NCBI GenBank assembly: GCA_907165275.2
Contig: CAJRBF020000008.1
Location: 62,001 to 126,000, forward strand
Origin: Zygaena filipendulae
Lineage: Eukaryota; Arthropoda; Insecta; Lepidoptera; Zygaenidae
DNA length: 64,000 nucleotides
Reading direction: 5' to 3'
Shown: positions 18,139 through 27,129 of the stretch, one piece after another
Layout of the letters: the number at the start of each line of letters is the position of its first letter
How positions within the stretch are numbered: the first letter of the stretch is position 1
The notes under the pieces: generated by a model
The model's input: the letters and a program-made list of their open reading frames with translations, nothing else
What the model was told of the DNA's origin: nothing
The model's database searches: none
Made by a program: the position numbers and the translations under genes

Positions 18139-18817
18139 TATTTTTACTAATGTTTCTCAAATGCAAAAAAAGTTGCACTTCTTCACCACGTAAATTGACT
18201 AAGTTATTATTTATGTCCAAAAATCTAATATGGATGCAGTTGATATTACTTTGATTGATTCGGAAATATATCGCGTTTTTAGGTGCTTCGATGATTCTAT
18301 ATCCAGGCGGCACGTTAGGTGCAAATTCGTAAACAATATGGCTTGGTTCACCATTTATATATGATCCACTCACTATATCACATTCGACTCTCACCACGGT
18401 CGTAGGCAAAATGTTCACTGGCAGATGTGAAACATGCCATTTATTTGCTTTCAGAAACTTATTTCCATAGCCCAGCAAATTTCCTAGAGAATCTGTCTTG
18501 GTAAAATCAATATCTTTGGTGCAGTGTATGGATATTTTTAATGTGTTGTTATTACAGTGAAGTTGAAATGTTGCGTCTTTTATTTCTGATTTTATATAGT
18601 CACTGATATCTTGCAATTCATAGGCTCCTTCCGGTAGAGTTATTACTTCATTAGTACCATAGTAAAATTTATTATTTCTATAGTCAATATTTGGAATTGA
18701 ATTAAATGTAGATAAATATAACAGAGCACACTCATCTTCTCCATTAAGTTGTAGGGTGGGAGAGTAATAAGTAGTTAAATTTGATGAGTTTCCCGTAATT
18801 GATAGTGTTAAAGACAT
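18131..18817 (-). CDS. Penton-like minor capsid protein, single jelly-roll
   Basis: 228 residues starting 'MSLTLSITGNSSNLTTYY'. Polinton minor capsid proteins have this small strand-rich form, with 'YLSTFNSIPNI', an 'ITLPEGAYELQDISDYI' segment and a C-terminal strand 'IRFLDINNNLVNLRGEEV'. They form the pentameric vertices. It lies between the protease and the small basic protein in the usual Polinton order. No lesions are visible. Confidence 0.8.
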   Translation of the reverse strand: MSLTLSITGNSSNLTTYYSPTLQLNGEDECALLYLSTFNSIPNIDYRNNKFYYGTNEVITLPEGAYELQDISDYIKSEIKDATFQLHCNNNTLKISIHCTKDIDFTKTDSLGNLLGYGNKFLKANKWHVSHLPVNILPTTVVRVECDIVSGSYINGEPSHIVYEFAPNVPPGYRIIEAPKNAIYFRINQSNINCIHIRFLDINNNLVNLRGEEVQLFLHLRNISKNND

Positions 18818-18853
18818 TTTGCAAATGACATGACTAAAACAAAATTTAATGTT

Positions 18854-19198
18854 TTATACTTTTTTATTCCAAAATTTCCATAAATATTTTAAACATAAAT
18901 GACCACAATTAACAGTGTTAAATTTTTGGTATCTTGTATAATTATAAAAAATGTTCATATTTTTTAAATACTTCACTAATTCAAATGGCGGTTTCAAATC
19001 ACCATAACTATCAAAGTATTCACAATAATTATTTCGTTTTGCATATGCTACCCAATGTGTTCCCTCATTCTTCGAATCGTCTAGGTTAACAATACCACAT
19101 TCAATCTTCCTCGGACTTCTGGGTAATTCATCTTTCATGTAAACACCTCGGAAATGCGGAATATCTGCAGCGTACTTCAAAATGTCTACATTGGTCAA
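18854..19198 (-). CDS. Adenain-like cysteine protease
   Basis: 114 residues. The adenovirus-type catalytic layout is visible: His48 in 'EGTHWVAY', Asp63 in 'YFDSYG', Gln91 in 'TRYQ' and Cys98 in 'VNCGHLC'. These proteases mature virion proteins of Polintons and adenoviruses. It is short compared with adenain (about 200 residues) but matches the compact Polinton form. It starts 36 nt after the penton-like gene in gene-block order. Confidence 0.9.
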   Translation of the reverse strand: MTNVDILKYAADIPHFRGVYMKDELPRSPRKIECGIVNLDDSKNEGTHWVAYAKRNNYCEYFDSYGDLKPPFELVKYLKNMNIFYNYTRYQKFNTVNCGHLCLKYLWKFWNKKV

Positions 19199-19218
19199 AG
19201 CACGATTAGGTAGCGTAG

Positions 19219-19947
19219 TTAGTTTTTTGAAGCTTTTATGTATAAACCTTTCCCACTTTTGTAAGGCTTTATGTATAAGCCTTTTCCCAGTGCTATAGCC
19301 TCCATGGTTTTATTATGACGCTCTGTCTCCTGCAAATTCTTTTGAGCAGATTTATAATCATTCACAGTTTTTGCAATTCCAGACGCTCCTCCCGCCAGAG
19401 CGCCTAGAGCTGATAAACCCGCAAATATTGGGATAAGTGGTAATATTCCTCCGGTTTTTGGTATTGGTATCACTCGAGGTAATTTGATTTGACGAGCTAG
19501 CGGAATTATTCTTTTAGCAGCTGCATAAGACAGGTTTATCAGCGTTTTACGGTTTTTTGGTTTTAGCTTTTTAACATGTGAACGAATTTTCGTGACAAAA
19601 TGTTTGAAAGATTTAACTCCCCAACCCGATTTTACTTTAGCTTTCATCGCTTTACTAACCAGCCATGAGACCAATTTTTCACCTTTCCCTGCATCCTTTG
19701 CTTCTAACCTCTTTTTAGCCATGTCTAACAATTGTAAATCCGCTTTGTGACGATTAGGTAAATCTGTGTTATTGGCGTAGGCAATATCGTGGTGCATGCA
19801 GGCTTCGTCCAACTTGTTAACCCCGCGGTCACCTCTTTGTAAACGTTTCTGAAGTTTTGTTCCTGGTCCACAGTAATTATACCCAGGTATATGAATCTCA
19901 AAAGGTAAGTTATTTATTAAATTGTTAACGAGTCCACCACCTTGCAT
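19219..19947 (-). CDS. Virion protein with phospholipase A2-type domain
   Basis: 242 residues. Residues 21-60 carry the secreted-PLA2/parvovirus VP1-type signature: calcium loop 'YCGPGT' (25-30) and D47-x2-C50-x2-H53-D54-x2-Y57 with the catalytic His-Asp pair. A basic middle region follows. Then comes a Gly/Ala-rich hydrophobic segment ('GILPLIPIFAGLSALGAL', about residues 173-190) that could insert into membranes. Two 'GKGLYIK' repeats lie at the C-terminus. In parvoviruses this domain helps particles escape the endosome; a similar entry role here is inferred. No lesions are seen. Confidence 0.88.
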   Translation of the reverse strand: MQGGGLVNNLINNLPFEIHIPGYNYCGPGTKLQKRLQRGDRGVNKLDEACMHHDIAYANNTDLPNRHKADLQLLDMAKKRLEAKDAGKGEKLVSWLVSKAMKAKVKSGWGVKSFKHFVTKIRSHVKKLKPKNRKTLINLSYAAAKRIIPLARQIKLPRVIPIPKTGGILPLIPIFAGLSALGALAGGASGIAKTVNDYKSAQKNLQETERHNKTMEAIALGKGLYIKPYKSGKGLYIKASKN

Positions 19948-20000
19948 GACTCGTAGTAAAATGACTAAAGTAACGATACTGTTTATAGTTTTATATCTTC

Positions 20001-20936
20001 TTAACTTAACAATGCGGATTTATCAATCCAGCTGTTTTCATCAGGAGGTAACCCTAACCATTTAACGAATATCTTACTCCCTTTCTTTTTCAACACTTTT
20101 TCTATTAAATACACATTAGGATAATTAGTCTTCTGCAGTTCTTGTTCATAAAAACTTCCTAAAATAGGCTGCTTACGTTGATCTTCAATGTGGTACGTTT
20201 GTGGAATGGTATTATTTACTTTCTTTACAGTAAATAATTCTGTAGACCAATTAGGAGTATATCCCTTTTCAAAACAATTTTTGTATTTACTAATACGAAC
20301 GCAATCCCCAGCCTTAAATTTAGATTTTTGTGGTACAGATGGAAAAGAGTGTAATTTATTAATATTTCTTTTTACGTCTGGTTCTATAGTTTTATTAATT
20401 TCTGCAGGCTTAAAACCAGTGGTGCGATGTTTTGTGGTGTTATAAGACTGCATAATATTATTCAAAGTTTTGTCAGACCATTTATAACTCCCAATCAGAC
20501 TAAAGTGTTTGAACAGTCTTTGCTTTATAGTTTTGATAAGACGTTCAACAATTGAAGCTTTTTTTATAGAAAACGTCGAATAATGGGTAATTTTATTCGT
20601 CTTCATAAGCTTTTGAAACGAATCGTTGTAGAACTCGTTCCCCATATCGGTTTGCAAATTGTACGGCCTTCTTTGGCTTCGGATTAAAATATGTTTAAAA
20701 GCTTGAGTTACATCAAGTTTTTTCTTTGATTTCAACGGTTCAGCCCAGGCATACTTTGTAAAGCAATCTATTACTATAAGGATATATTTATTGTTGTTGT
20801 TATATTTTCGAAGAGATTGCATATCTATCAAATCGGCTTGCCACAAATCATCGATTCCCTTGAGAAAAACAGGACGTCTTGTAAAGTTTTTTCGAGCGGC
20901 TTTGTGGATTTCATTGACTACTTCCTGTTTTGTCAT
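20001..20936 (-). CDS. int: Retroviral-type (DDE) integrase with C-terminal chromodomain
   Basis: 311 residues from the ATG at 20934-20936; an in-frame GTG upstream is less likely. The catalytic triad is Asp35 ('LWQADLID'), Asp97 ('LQTDMGNEF') and Glu131 ('SIVERLIK'), spacing D-61-D-33-E. The C-terminal 40 residues ('YLIEKVLKKKGSKIFVKW', then 'PPDENSW') form a chromodomain that could target modified histones. This enzyme inserts Polinton ends, normally with 6-bp target duplications. All catalytic residues are present. Confidence 0.93.
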   Translation of the reverse strand: MTKQEVVNEIHKAARKNFTRRPVFLKGIDDLWQADLIDMQSLRKYNNNNKYILIVIDCFTKYAWAEPLKSKKKLDVTQAFKHILIRSQRRPYNLQTDMGNEFYNDSFQKLMKTNKITHYSTFSIKKASIVERLIKTIKQRLFKHFSLIGSYKWSDKTLNNIMQSYNTTKHRTTGFKPAEINKTIEPDVKRNINKLHSFPSVPQKSKFKAGDCVRISKYKNCFEKGYTPNWSTELFTVKKVNNTIPQTYHIEDQRKQPILGSFYEQELQKTNYPNVYLIEKVLKKKGSKIFVKWLGLPPDENSWIDKSALLS

Positions 20937-20949
20937 TTTGTAATGCACT

Positions 20950-21501
20950 TTAAATCTCGTTGTCCACCCCGTTCTGGTTCAGTTTCTCTTCCAACTGATT
21001 TACTAACCCTAAAGATGTTGCTTTTAAAGTAGACTCGTCGATTTGAGAACGTAAGCTGTCAATAAGGCCATTGAATTCTTTAAACATCTTGGTGTTTAGT
21101 TGGTCTACATACTCCTTGTTAACAGCATCGTCTGCTTCTACTGGATGTTTGATGCCTCTCAGTCTAGCTGTTTGTAAATCATAATCTCCATTATGAGATC
21201 TCAACAAAGCATTGTATGCTTTTAAAGTAGATGTAACGGTATTTGTAATGTCAATTATAATTTGTGAACGCATATTTTCAACAAGGTTATTGAATTCTTT
21301 TATAATCATATCATGTAATTGATCGACATACTCTTTATTAACCGCATCGTATGCTTCTATAGGAAATTTGATGCCTCTTAGTCTAGCTGTTTTTAGATCA
21401 TAATCACCATTTTCAGATTTCATTAACACCTTGTCATTAAATGTAAACTCTGAAAAACGTATTCTTTTATGAATATGATGACCAAATTTGTCTATAGTCA
21501 T
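20950..21501 (-). CDS. Fibre-like protein with two long repeats
   Basis: 183 residues. Residues 31-80 and 104-152 are repeats built on 'NGDYDL.TARLRGIK' and 'DAVNKEYVDQL' followed by a heptad-like helix ('KEFN.L...(M/L)RSQI'). The 'DAVNK.YVD' block is a hallmark of trimeric phage tail-fibre and appendage shafts, where each block turns a beta-helical shaft into a coiled coil. The gene ends 2 nt before the integrase frame. A receptor-binding or vertex-spike role is an inference; there is no clear C-terminal head domain. Confidence 0.7.
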   Translation of the reverse strand: MTIDKFGHHIHKRIRFSEFTFNDKVLMKSENGDYDLKTARLRGIKFPIEAYDAVNKEYVDQLHDMIIKEFNNLVENMRSQIIIDITNTVTSTLKAYNALLRSHNGDYDLQTARLRGIKHPVEADDAVNKEYVDQLNTKMFKEFNGLIDSLRSQIDESTLKATSLGLVNQLEEKLNQNGVDNEI

Positions 21502-21581
21502 ATTTTAAGGTAGGACCTGCTACTTAGGGAGGTTAAATATAAAATGAAACTAATCGTTAGTAATGCACATATTTATTTTAG

Positions 21582-22457
21582 TTACGCATTAATGAGTCCA
21601 CTTTCACGCAATTCTTCTATGATAGAAATGATTTCATTGTCAAGTCCGGTGTTACCAGCTTCTCGTGATGCTATCAATAGTTTTAATCGTTCCACCAATT
21701 CATTAGGATCGTCCCAGTATACTAAGTCGACATCTTTTCGTATTTTTTTCATTGACGGTAAGCCTTCGCCTTTCGTTTGTTTTATATTAAACAGAGGTCT
21801 AATGATTTGTACGTATTTTTGTCCTTTATTACTTTTGATGGGTTTTTTTGAATCGTAATCTCGACGGTGAGCGTTTGTGTTCATTAACATAGTTTTGTAA
21901 TTTTTCATGTCGCTATCCGTAATTAATTTTAAATCGATATCTTTTTTAAGCAACAATTGTTTTAAGCCAGAAGTGGTAGCGTACTTATGTCCAGCTACAG
22001 ATATAAATCGATCACCGATCGTTATAGGAGATGAACCTAACATAAGTTTTCCTTTTTCTGATCTAACACCAAATACAACATCATCTAACGCCTCTGAAGA
22101 CACAGACCATGACGAGGTATTTTTATCATCGAGAGTTGTATCAATAACGGATGAAACTGAGGGGTCTGTGTCTAAATCAGATTCTGAATTATCTGTATAA
22201 TAATTATCACTGCTCTCATCCTTGGTGTCTTTAACAGTACCGATGTTATGGTTGGTGTTGCCTTCAGATTTTTCAATCAGCTTTTGTTTTGTTGCTTTTT
22301 CATTAGCTTTCGTAAATTGAGCAAGAGGTTCTGTGACCGGCTTGAACACGGTTTCCAATGCACGTTTATTTTCAATTTCGACATTTCTCATTTTTCGCAC
22401 CTTTTTCTTAACTGCTTCTGCAGCATCAACAATTCGTCTTTTTAATGATTTTTCCAT
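21582..22457 (-). CDS. Polinton protein with DUF8207-like domain
   Basis: 291 residues. It has a basic N-terminus ('KRRIVDAAEAVKKKVRKMR'), an acidic Ser/Asp-rich linker and a globular core ('LMLGSSPITIGDRFISV' ... 'GLKQLLLKK' ... 'YKTMLMNTNAHRRDYDS'). This core resembles the DUF8207 family seen in arthropod Polintons, and the assignment is from memory of the pattern. Function is unknown. It lies between the ATPase and the fibre-like gene, so a virion or assembly role is plausible. Confidence 0.65.
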   Translation of the reverse strand: MEKSLKRRIVDAAEAVKKKVRKMRNVEIENKRALETVFKPVTEPLAQFTKANEKATKQKLIEKSEGNTNHNIGTVKDTKDESSDNYYTDNSESDLDTDPSVSSVIDTTLDDKNTSSWSVSSEALDDVVFGVRSEKGKLMLGSSPITIGDRFISVAGHKYATTSGLKQLLLKKDIDLKLITDSDMKNYKTMLMNTNAHRRDYDSKKPIKSNKGQKYVQIIRPLFNIKQTKGEGLPSMKKIRKDVDLVYWDDPNELVERLKLLIASREAGNTGLDNEIISIIEELRESGLINA

Positions 22458-22552
22458 TATAACCGGACGAGTCGTTAATGATTTAGCATCCGATAACGAA
22501 TGAAGTTTAAAACATGCGTTCCTCTATTTAAAGGTATTATTTATGTTCTTTG

Positions 22553-23239
22553 TTAGTCGAACACCACAAAAGTGTCTAATTTGTTTCTATAGCAACCATT
22601 ATTTTTAGTACAATCCTTGTTTATAACCAAATAATTGTAAGGATTGATCCAAATCTTTGAACACATTTCGCGAAATTGACCCCACGTCATGTCTGTATTA
22701 ACGTGCTCATCATAAACATGTTTCATATTTGTTTCATCTTGTTTAAAAAGTATAATTAAATTCGCGTTATCTCTCACTAACTGTTTAGGGATTTTACTAT
22801 ATGTTTGGTTGAGATAAAAACAATCAATATATTTGTGTCTGCCCATTGCAAAGTAATCTCGTATGTTATTTTGATTTTCACATGCAACGTCGTCAAATAC
22901 AATCACGGAGTAGGGTTTAGCATCTTGTAGACTTAAAACTTCATCTTTATCACGATACTTTTCAAATAAAACATTTGGAACTCGTTCCAAAACCTTTTCT
23001 AAAAACACATATTTTGGTTGTTGTAATGTTTTAGAATAAACATACACATTTCGATAATGTAACCCGTTTTCGTGCAAAAGTAGTCCAATCATTAAATTTG
23101 TTTTCCCACAGCTCGACGGTCCACAAATGATGCATCGTACAGTGCTAGGTAGAAGACTTCCATGACGTGACATGGTATTTTTTACTTCGACAAAAACATT
23201 ATCAATATTTAACGATTGTGACTGTTTAACAAACTTCAT
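22553..23239 (-). CDS. Packaging ATPase (FtsK/HerA type, A32-like)
   Basis: 228 residues. Walker A is 'GPSSCGKT' (40-47) and Walker B is 'VIVFDDV' (112-118), followed by a sensor-like 'FYLNQTYSKIPKQLVRDN' segment. This is the A32-like DNA-packaging motor of Polintons and large DNA viruses. The ATG at 23237-23239 is the first in frame and directly follows a stop-rich leader. It is the first gene of the minus-strand block. Confidence 0.92.
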   Translation of the reverse strand: MKFVKQSQSLNIDNVFVEVKNTMSRHGSLLPSTVRCIICGPSSCGKTNLMIGLLLHENGLHYRNVYVYSKTLQQPKYVFLEKVLERVPNVLFEKYRDKDEVLSLQDAKPYSVIVFDDVACENQNNIRDYFAMGRHKYIDCFYLNQTYSKIPKQLVRDNANLIILFKQDETNMKHVYDEHVNTDMTWGQFREMCSKIWINPYNYLVINKDCTKNNGCYRNKLDTFVVFD

Positions 23240-23381
23240 GATGCACGTGTCAAGTCAATAGTGTGCTATTTCGTTAGTTACATTTATTTTTAAGTCAAAA
23301 CATGAGAACTACCAGACGTCTAATCGTTTCATGGTATGGATTTCGCTGTATTATTATTCCACAGATAAATCTTTTGTAATT

Positions 23382-23427
23382 GATCTGACAAATGATCGAT
23401 CTGACAAATGATCGATCTGACAAATGA
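23382..23427 (+). repeat. Three tandem copies of a 16-bp unit
   Basis: 'gatctgacaaat(gatc)' is repeated at 23382, 23398 and 23414. It lies at the outer edge of the Polinton, where subterminal repeats would be expected. Confidence 0.8.
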
Positions 23428-23443
23428 AGATCTTTTTGATTGT

Positions 23444-23464
23444 GTGGTCCAGGGCCTGGACCAC
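23444..23464. repeat. 21-nt palindrome
   Basis: 'gtggtccagg' and its reverse complement around a single central base. Confidence 0.9.
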
Positions 23465-23491
23465 TGGAATGATTTTGGGAGCGATAATTGT

Positions 23492-23511
23492 TTTTGCATG
23501 ATCGATCCGAC
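23492..23511 (-). repeat. Candidate diverged Polinton terminal inverted repeat (right)
   Basis: Partner of the block at 22-41 (18 of 20 matching in inverted orientation). It lies just beyond the ATPase gene, which is the last recognisable Polinton gene on this side. Confidence 0.35.
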
Positions 23512-23529
23512 AAGTGAATCATTTTGATT

Positions 23530-23632
23530 GGTATATATTGTATGGTCTGGACCATCGGAGTGATTTCGCGAGCGAGCTCGTGCTCGCTCCATTGCGAAAG
23601 AACGAAGTGGTCCAGAACATACAATATATACC
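23530..23632. repeat. 103-bp imperfect hairpin at the Polinton/Copia boundary
   Basis: Both ends read 'ggtatatattgtat' in inverted orientation. The arms continue through 'ggtc.gga' and 'gcgagcgagc' to a centre near 23580. It could be a small hairpin MITE or a fold-back of the element end. Confidence 0.75.
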
Positions 23633-23762
23633 TACTTCCAGCGCCATAACATTGTCATAGGTTGGGTGTAGGATTCGCGAGAAATAAAGAAATACGAACT
23701 TCGTTCGGCGTCGGTTAGGGACAGCAGCCATTTTGTGGTAACACATTAGAACAAAGAAAAAA

Positions 23763-26684
23763 ATGGACAAGGAAGAAAAAGGTATCAAACTTCGTGGTAC
23801 CGAAAACTGGAATGTGTGGAAATTTTTTTTTTTAATTACCCTAAAATCGAAGGGGTATGAAGAGGTAATTTCGAAACCGGTCACAGATCCTAACAAAGAG
23901 AAAGATTCAAAAACCATGTCAATCCTAGTTAACCGCATGGAAGAAGGCGTAATACCTCACATCCTGCATATGAGGTTTGGCAAAAGCTAATATCAATCTT
24001 CGAACACGAATCTCATGTAAGTGTACATCTTTTATATCAAGAATTCTATAACCTTACTTATTCAAGTGGTACTATGACTGAATTTCTATCTAAAATTGAA
24101 GATCTCAAAGCTAAAATCCAAGCACGGGGAAAGAAAATTGATGATCAAATGATACTATCTAAAATTTTAATGAGTTTTAGTTAGTCTACAACTACAATTA
24201 TTTTCTATCTGCATGGGAGTCAGTGCCCCAAGCATCACAAACCCTTAATGAACTGACAGCGCGTTTATACTTGGAGGAAACAAGATTACAACATCAATCA
24301 AATGAGCCATCGTCCAATGCTCTAGTGGCTAAACAAGACAAAAAGTGTTTCAAATGTCATCGGTCAGGTCATGTAGAACCTGCCGGTCATGCCCGCTTTT
24401 GTAGAACCAGTAATGCACAAACACAACAACTGCAATGCAATTATTGCAAGAAATTTGGACATTCTATAGATAAGTGTTGGTTTAGATGGAATAAGAGCGG
24501 CAAATATAAACACAAATCCGAACACAATGGCAATGCATGCAGCAGCAATGACAGTGGCAATGCATTTGTGTCTGCGGCTTCCGGTGTTCCTGGCAAGACA
24601 GACTCGACCATGGAGTGGCTATTGGATTCAGGCGCTAGTGAGCATATGTGTTGCAACCGTTCTCTATTTACAAGTTTCAGTGAAAGTGTAACAAGTGATA
24701 TAAAGGTTAAAATTGGTGACGGCACCACTTTACAAGTTTCAGGTATAGGCACTGTGGAAGTAGAAGCCTGGAATGGACAATCATGGATCTTTACAACCAT
24801 TAGTAATGTACATTTTGTTCCTCTACTTAAAATTAACTTATTCTCTGTTGGTAAATGTTTAGATAAAGGTTATAATATGCAAAGTAATAAAAATCTATGT
24901 AACATTTTGGATTCTAAAGGTAATTTAAGAGCTATAGCTGAAAGACACAGCAATAAATTGTATAAATTAAAGTTCAGACCAAAAACAGTCATAGCCAACT
25001 ATGTATCAAGCTTATCTGACTGGCACGATAAATTTTGTCATCAAAACTATCAATATGTGAAATAATACTTAAAGAGTCATAATATTAAATACTTGGATAC
25101 AAAATTAACTTCATGTAAAAACTGTTTACTTGGCAAACAACATAGAATATCTTATACTAATAGTGAGTCAAGGGCAGGCACTGTAGGTGAGCTTATACAT
25201 GCTGATCTATGTGGTCCCATGGAAGTTGAGTCCATAGGTGGTTCTAGGTACTTTCTTTTGTGTAAGGATGATATGTCAGATTATAAATTTGTTTATTTTC
25301 TTAAAAACAAAAATGAGGTAAAAATATATTTGGATAATTTATTAAAAATGGTAAAAAATCAAACTGGTAATTGTATTTATACAATTACCAGTTCTCAAAG
25401 TTTTTAAACTTTGAGAACTGATAATAGTCTTGAATTTTGTAATAGGGATATTAAAAAGTTGTTAGATGGCCATGGTATTTGTCACCAGAGAACTGTAGCA
25501 TATACCCCACAGCGAAATGGTCGAGCTGAACCGGAGAACAGGACTGTTGTGGAGGCAGCAAGAACACTTATTGCTGATATGTCTAAGTGTTTTTGGGCTG
25601 AGGCAGTCAACACCGTGGTATTCACATTAAACAGATGCGGGGTAAGTCCAATTAAACATAAAAGTCCTTATGAAATACGGTTCAACAAAACATTTGATAT
25701 AAACTTTTTCAAGAAATTTGGTTCATCTTGCTCGGTACATATTCCTAAAGAAAAGAGAAAGAAATTTGATAATAAAAGTGAATTTGGAATTTTTGTAGGT
25801 TATGAAAGTGAAATTAAAGGTTATAGAGTATATTTTGCAAATAAAAACGTAGTTAAAACGGTTAGAGATGTAATTTTCCTGTCAGAAACAAACTTAGATA
25901 TAAAACAAAAGGATGAAACTTCACCTAGTATTTCGGTTGAAGGAAGTGATGATGAGGAAACTTCAATATTAAATAGTTATATCACAGAACAGGAGGTAAT
26001 ACAAACACTGAACTGCGGTAGTCAGGATCAGGATCAGGTTAGTCCCCCTAAAAGCGAAACATACTGTCTACGAGACAGGAATACAATAAAGGCACATGAT
26101 AGGTATGGGTACTATAATTGTGACGTTGTTTATGCTTTGCTATCAGATATAAATGATGAGCCACAGTCATATGAAAAAGCGATGATGAGTAACGAATCAC
26201 AAAACTGGCAAGAAGCCATCGATAAGGAAATTCAGGCTTTGGAATCGAATTACACTTGGAATATAATAGAACAAAAACCTAATGATAGTAATATTATAGA
26301 CACTAGGTGGGTATTTAGAAAATTATGAAGGTAAGGTAGAAATATATAAGGCTCGGTTAGTTGCCCGTGGCTTTCAGCAGTCAGGTGTGTCTTTTGAGGA
26401 AACATATTCCCCAGTTATCAATATGACAACAGTTAGAACCCTTATAGCCATAGCCGCACACCATAATTGGATCATGTATCAACTAGATATTTGTAGTGCT
26501 TTTCTTCACAGTAAAATTGATGAAAATATTTATATTTATTTACCAAAAGGTCATTCTCAATCAGGTAAAATTGGAAAATTAAATAAAGCTATTTATGGGC
26601 TTAAAAAGGCTCCTAGATATCGGTATGATACATTTCATGAGTTCATGATTAGTCATAACTTTGTATCTAATACTGATATGTGTT
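23763..26684 (+). pseudogene. Copia-1 gag, protease, integrase and start of reverse transcriptase, degraded
   Basis: The gag starts at ATG 23763 and loses frame near 23985. A later frame (24223-25065) holds a spaced Cys/His knuckle, a standard CCHC knuckle 'CNYCKKFGHSIDKC' and the protease 'WLLDSGASEH'. It then reaches the GAG-pre-integrase segment, where a TAA stop occurs (25063) at a position that is Glu in the 61-kb copy. The integrase continues from 25093 ('HADLCGPM', 'ADMSKCFWAEAVN') and is broken by a 29-bp fold-back insertion near 25389-25417. A frameshift near 26325 precedes the RT start ('RLVARGFQQSG'). Several independent lesions show this copy is old. Confidence 0.9.
25385..25417 (+). 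repeat. Double-hairpin fold-back insertion in Copia-1
   Basis: Compared with 61850-61870, the copy here has an extra segment. It consists of the reverse complement of the left flank ('atacaattacc') followed by the reverse complement of the right flank ('agttctcaaagttt'), so two hairpins sit side by side. Confidence 0.85.
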
Positions 26685-27129
26685 TGTCGGCGAGAGGGTA
26701 GTTTCGTTATCAATAACGTTTCCCGCCGACTAATAGCGGTTGTAGTACGTTCGTTCCCCCGCTCCACTCCATTGCCCGACTCGTCTTTGTTAGAACTTGA
26801 TATAAAACGCGGGTATGCGTTAGCCACGTGTCATTGTTACTTTGTGTTCGGTTCAGTGCAGTTATCGTGTCGTATCAATCTAGAGTGGCTATAGTGATTA
26901 CGTGTGCTGTGTCATCTAATACTTTCCAGAGGTTTGCTTAAGTCGGGAGCACGGGCAGTGGAGGTGAGCGTTCATGCATTGTAAAGGGGCCCCATTAAAC
27001 CTACACCTGGGTCGCAAGTCCCAGGCACTGCTCCGTGTTCCCTACGGATATCTGGTATGATGTATTATCTATAACTATGTTGGTGCAATTGCTTATTATA
27101 GTTTCCTATTCCTATCATTATTTCCTACA
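26685..27129 (+). mobile_element. Solo LTR, 445 bp, with 4-bp target duplication
   Basis: Starts 'tgtcggcgag', ends 'tcctaca' (TG...CA) and is flanked by TGTT at 26681-26684 and 27130-27133. The uninterrupted sequence in the 63-kb arm has one TGTT at this point. No internal element sequence is present, so the two LTRs recombined. A 'gatataaaa' TATA-like box lies near 26800. Family not determined. Confidence 0.85.

Larger units (their letters stand above)
1..23520. mobile_element. Polinton/Maverick (adintovirus-like) element, ends approximate
   Basis: The genes between about 2.1 and 23.2 kb form the Polinton set: protein-primed PolB, chromodomain integrase, FtsK/HerA-type packaging ATPase, adenain-like protease, double-jelly-roll major capsid and penton-like minor capsid. 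Removing the BEL insertion (5448-12256) leaves about 16.7 kb, in the usual 15-20 kb range. The ends are not proven. A 20-nt block at 22-41 matches the reverse complement of 23492-23511 at 18 of 20 positions, which could be the remains of terminal inverted repeats. Element identity is firm; the boundaries are inferred. Confidence 0.85.

Noticed and set aside
23329..23938. Overlapping minus-strand frames across the hairpin
   Set aside because: They follow inverted repeats and the Copia leader, and translate without any domain.
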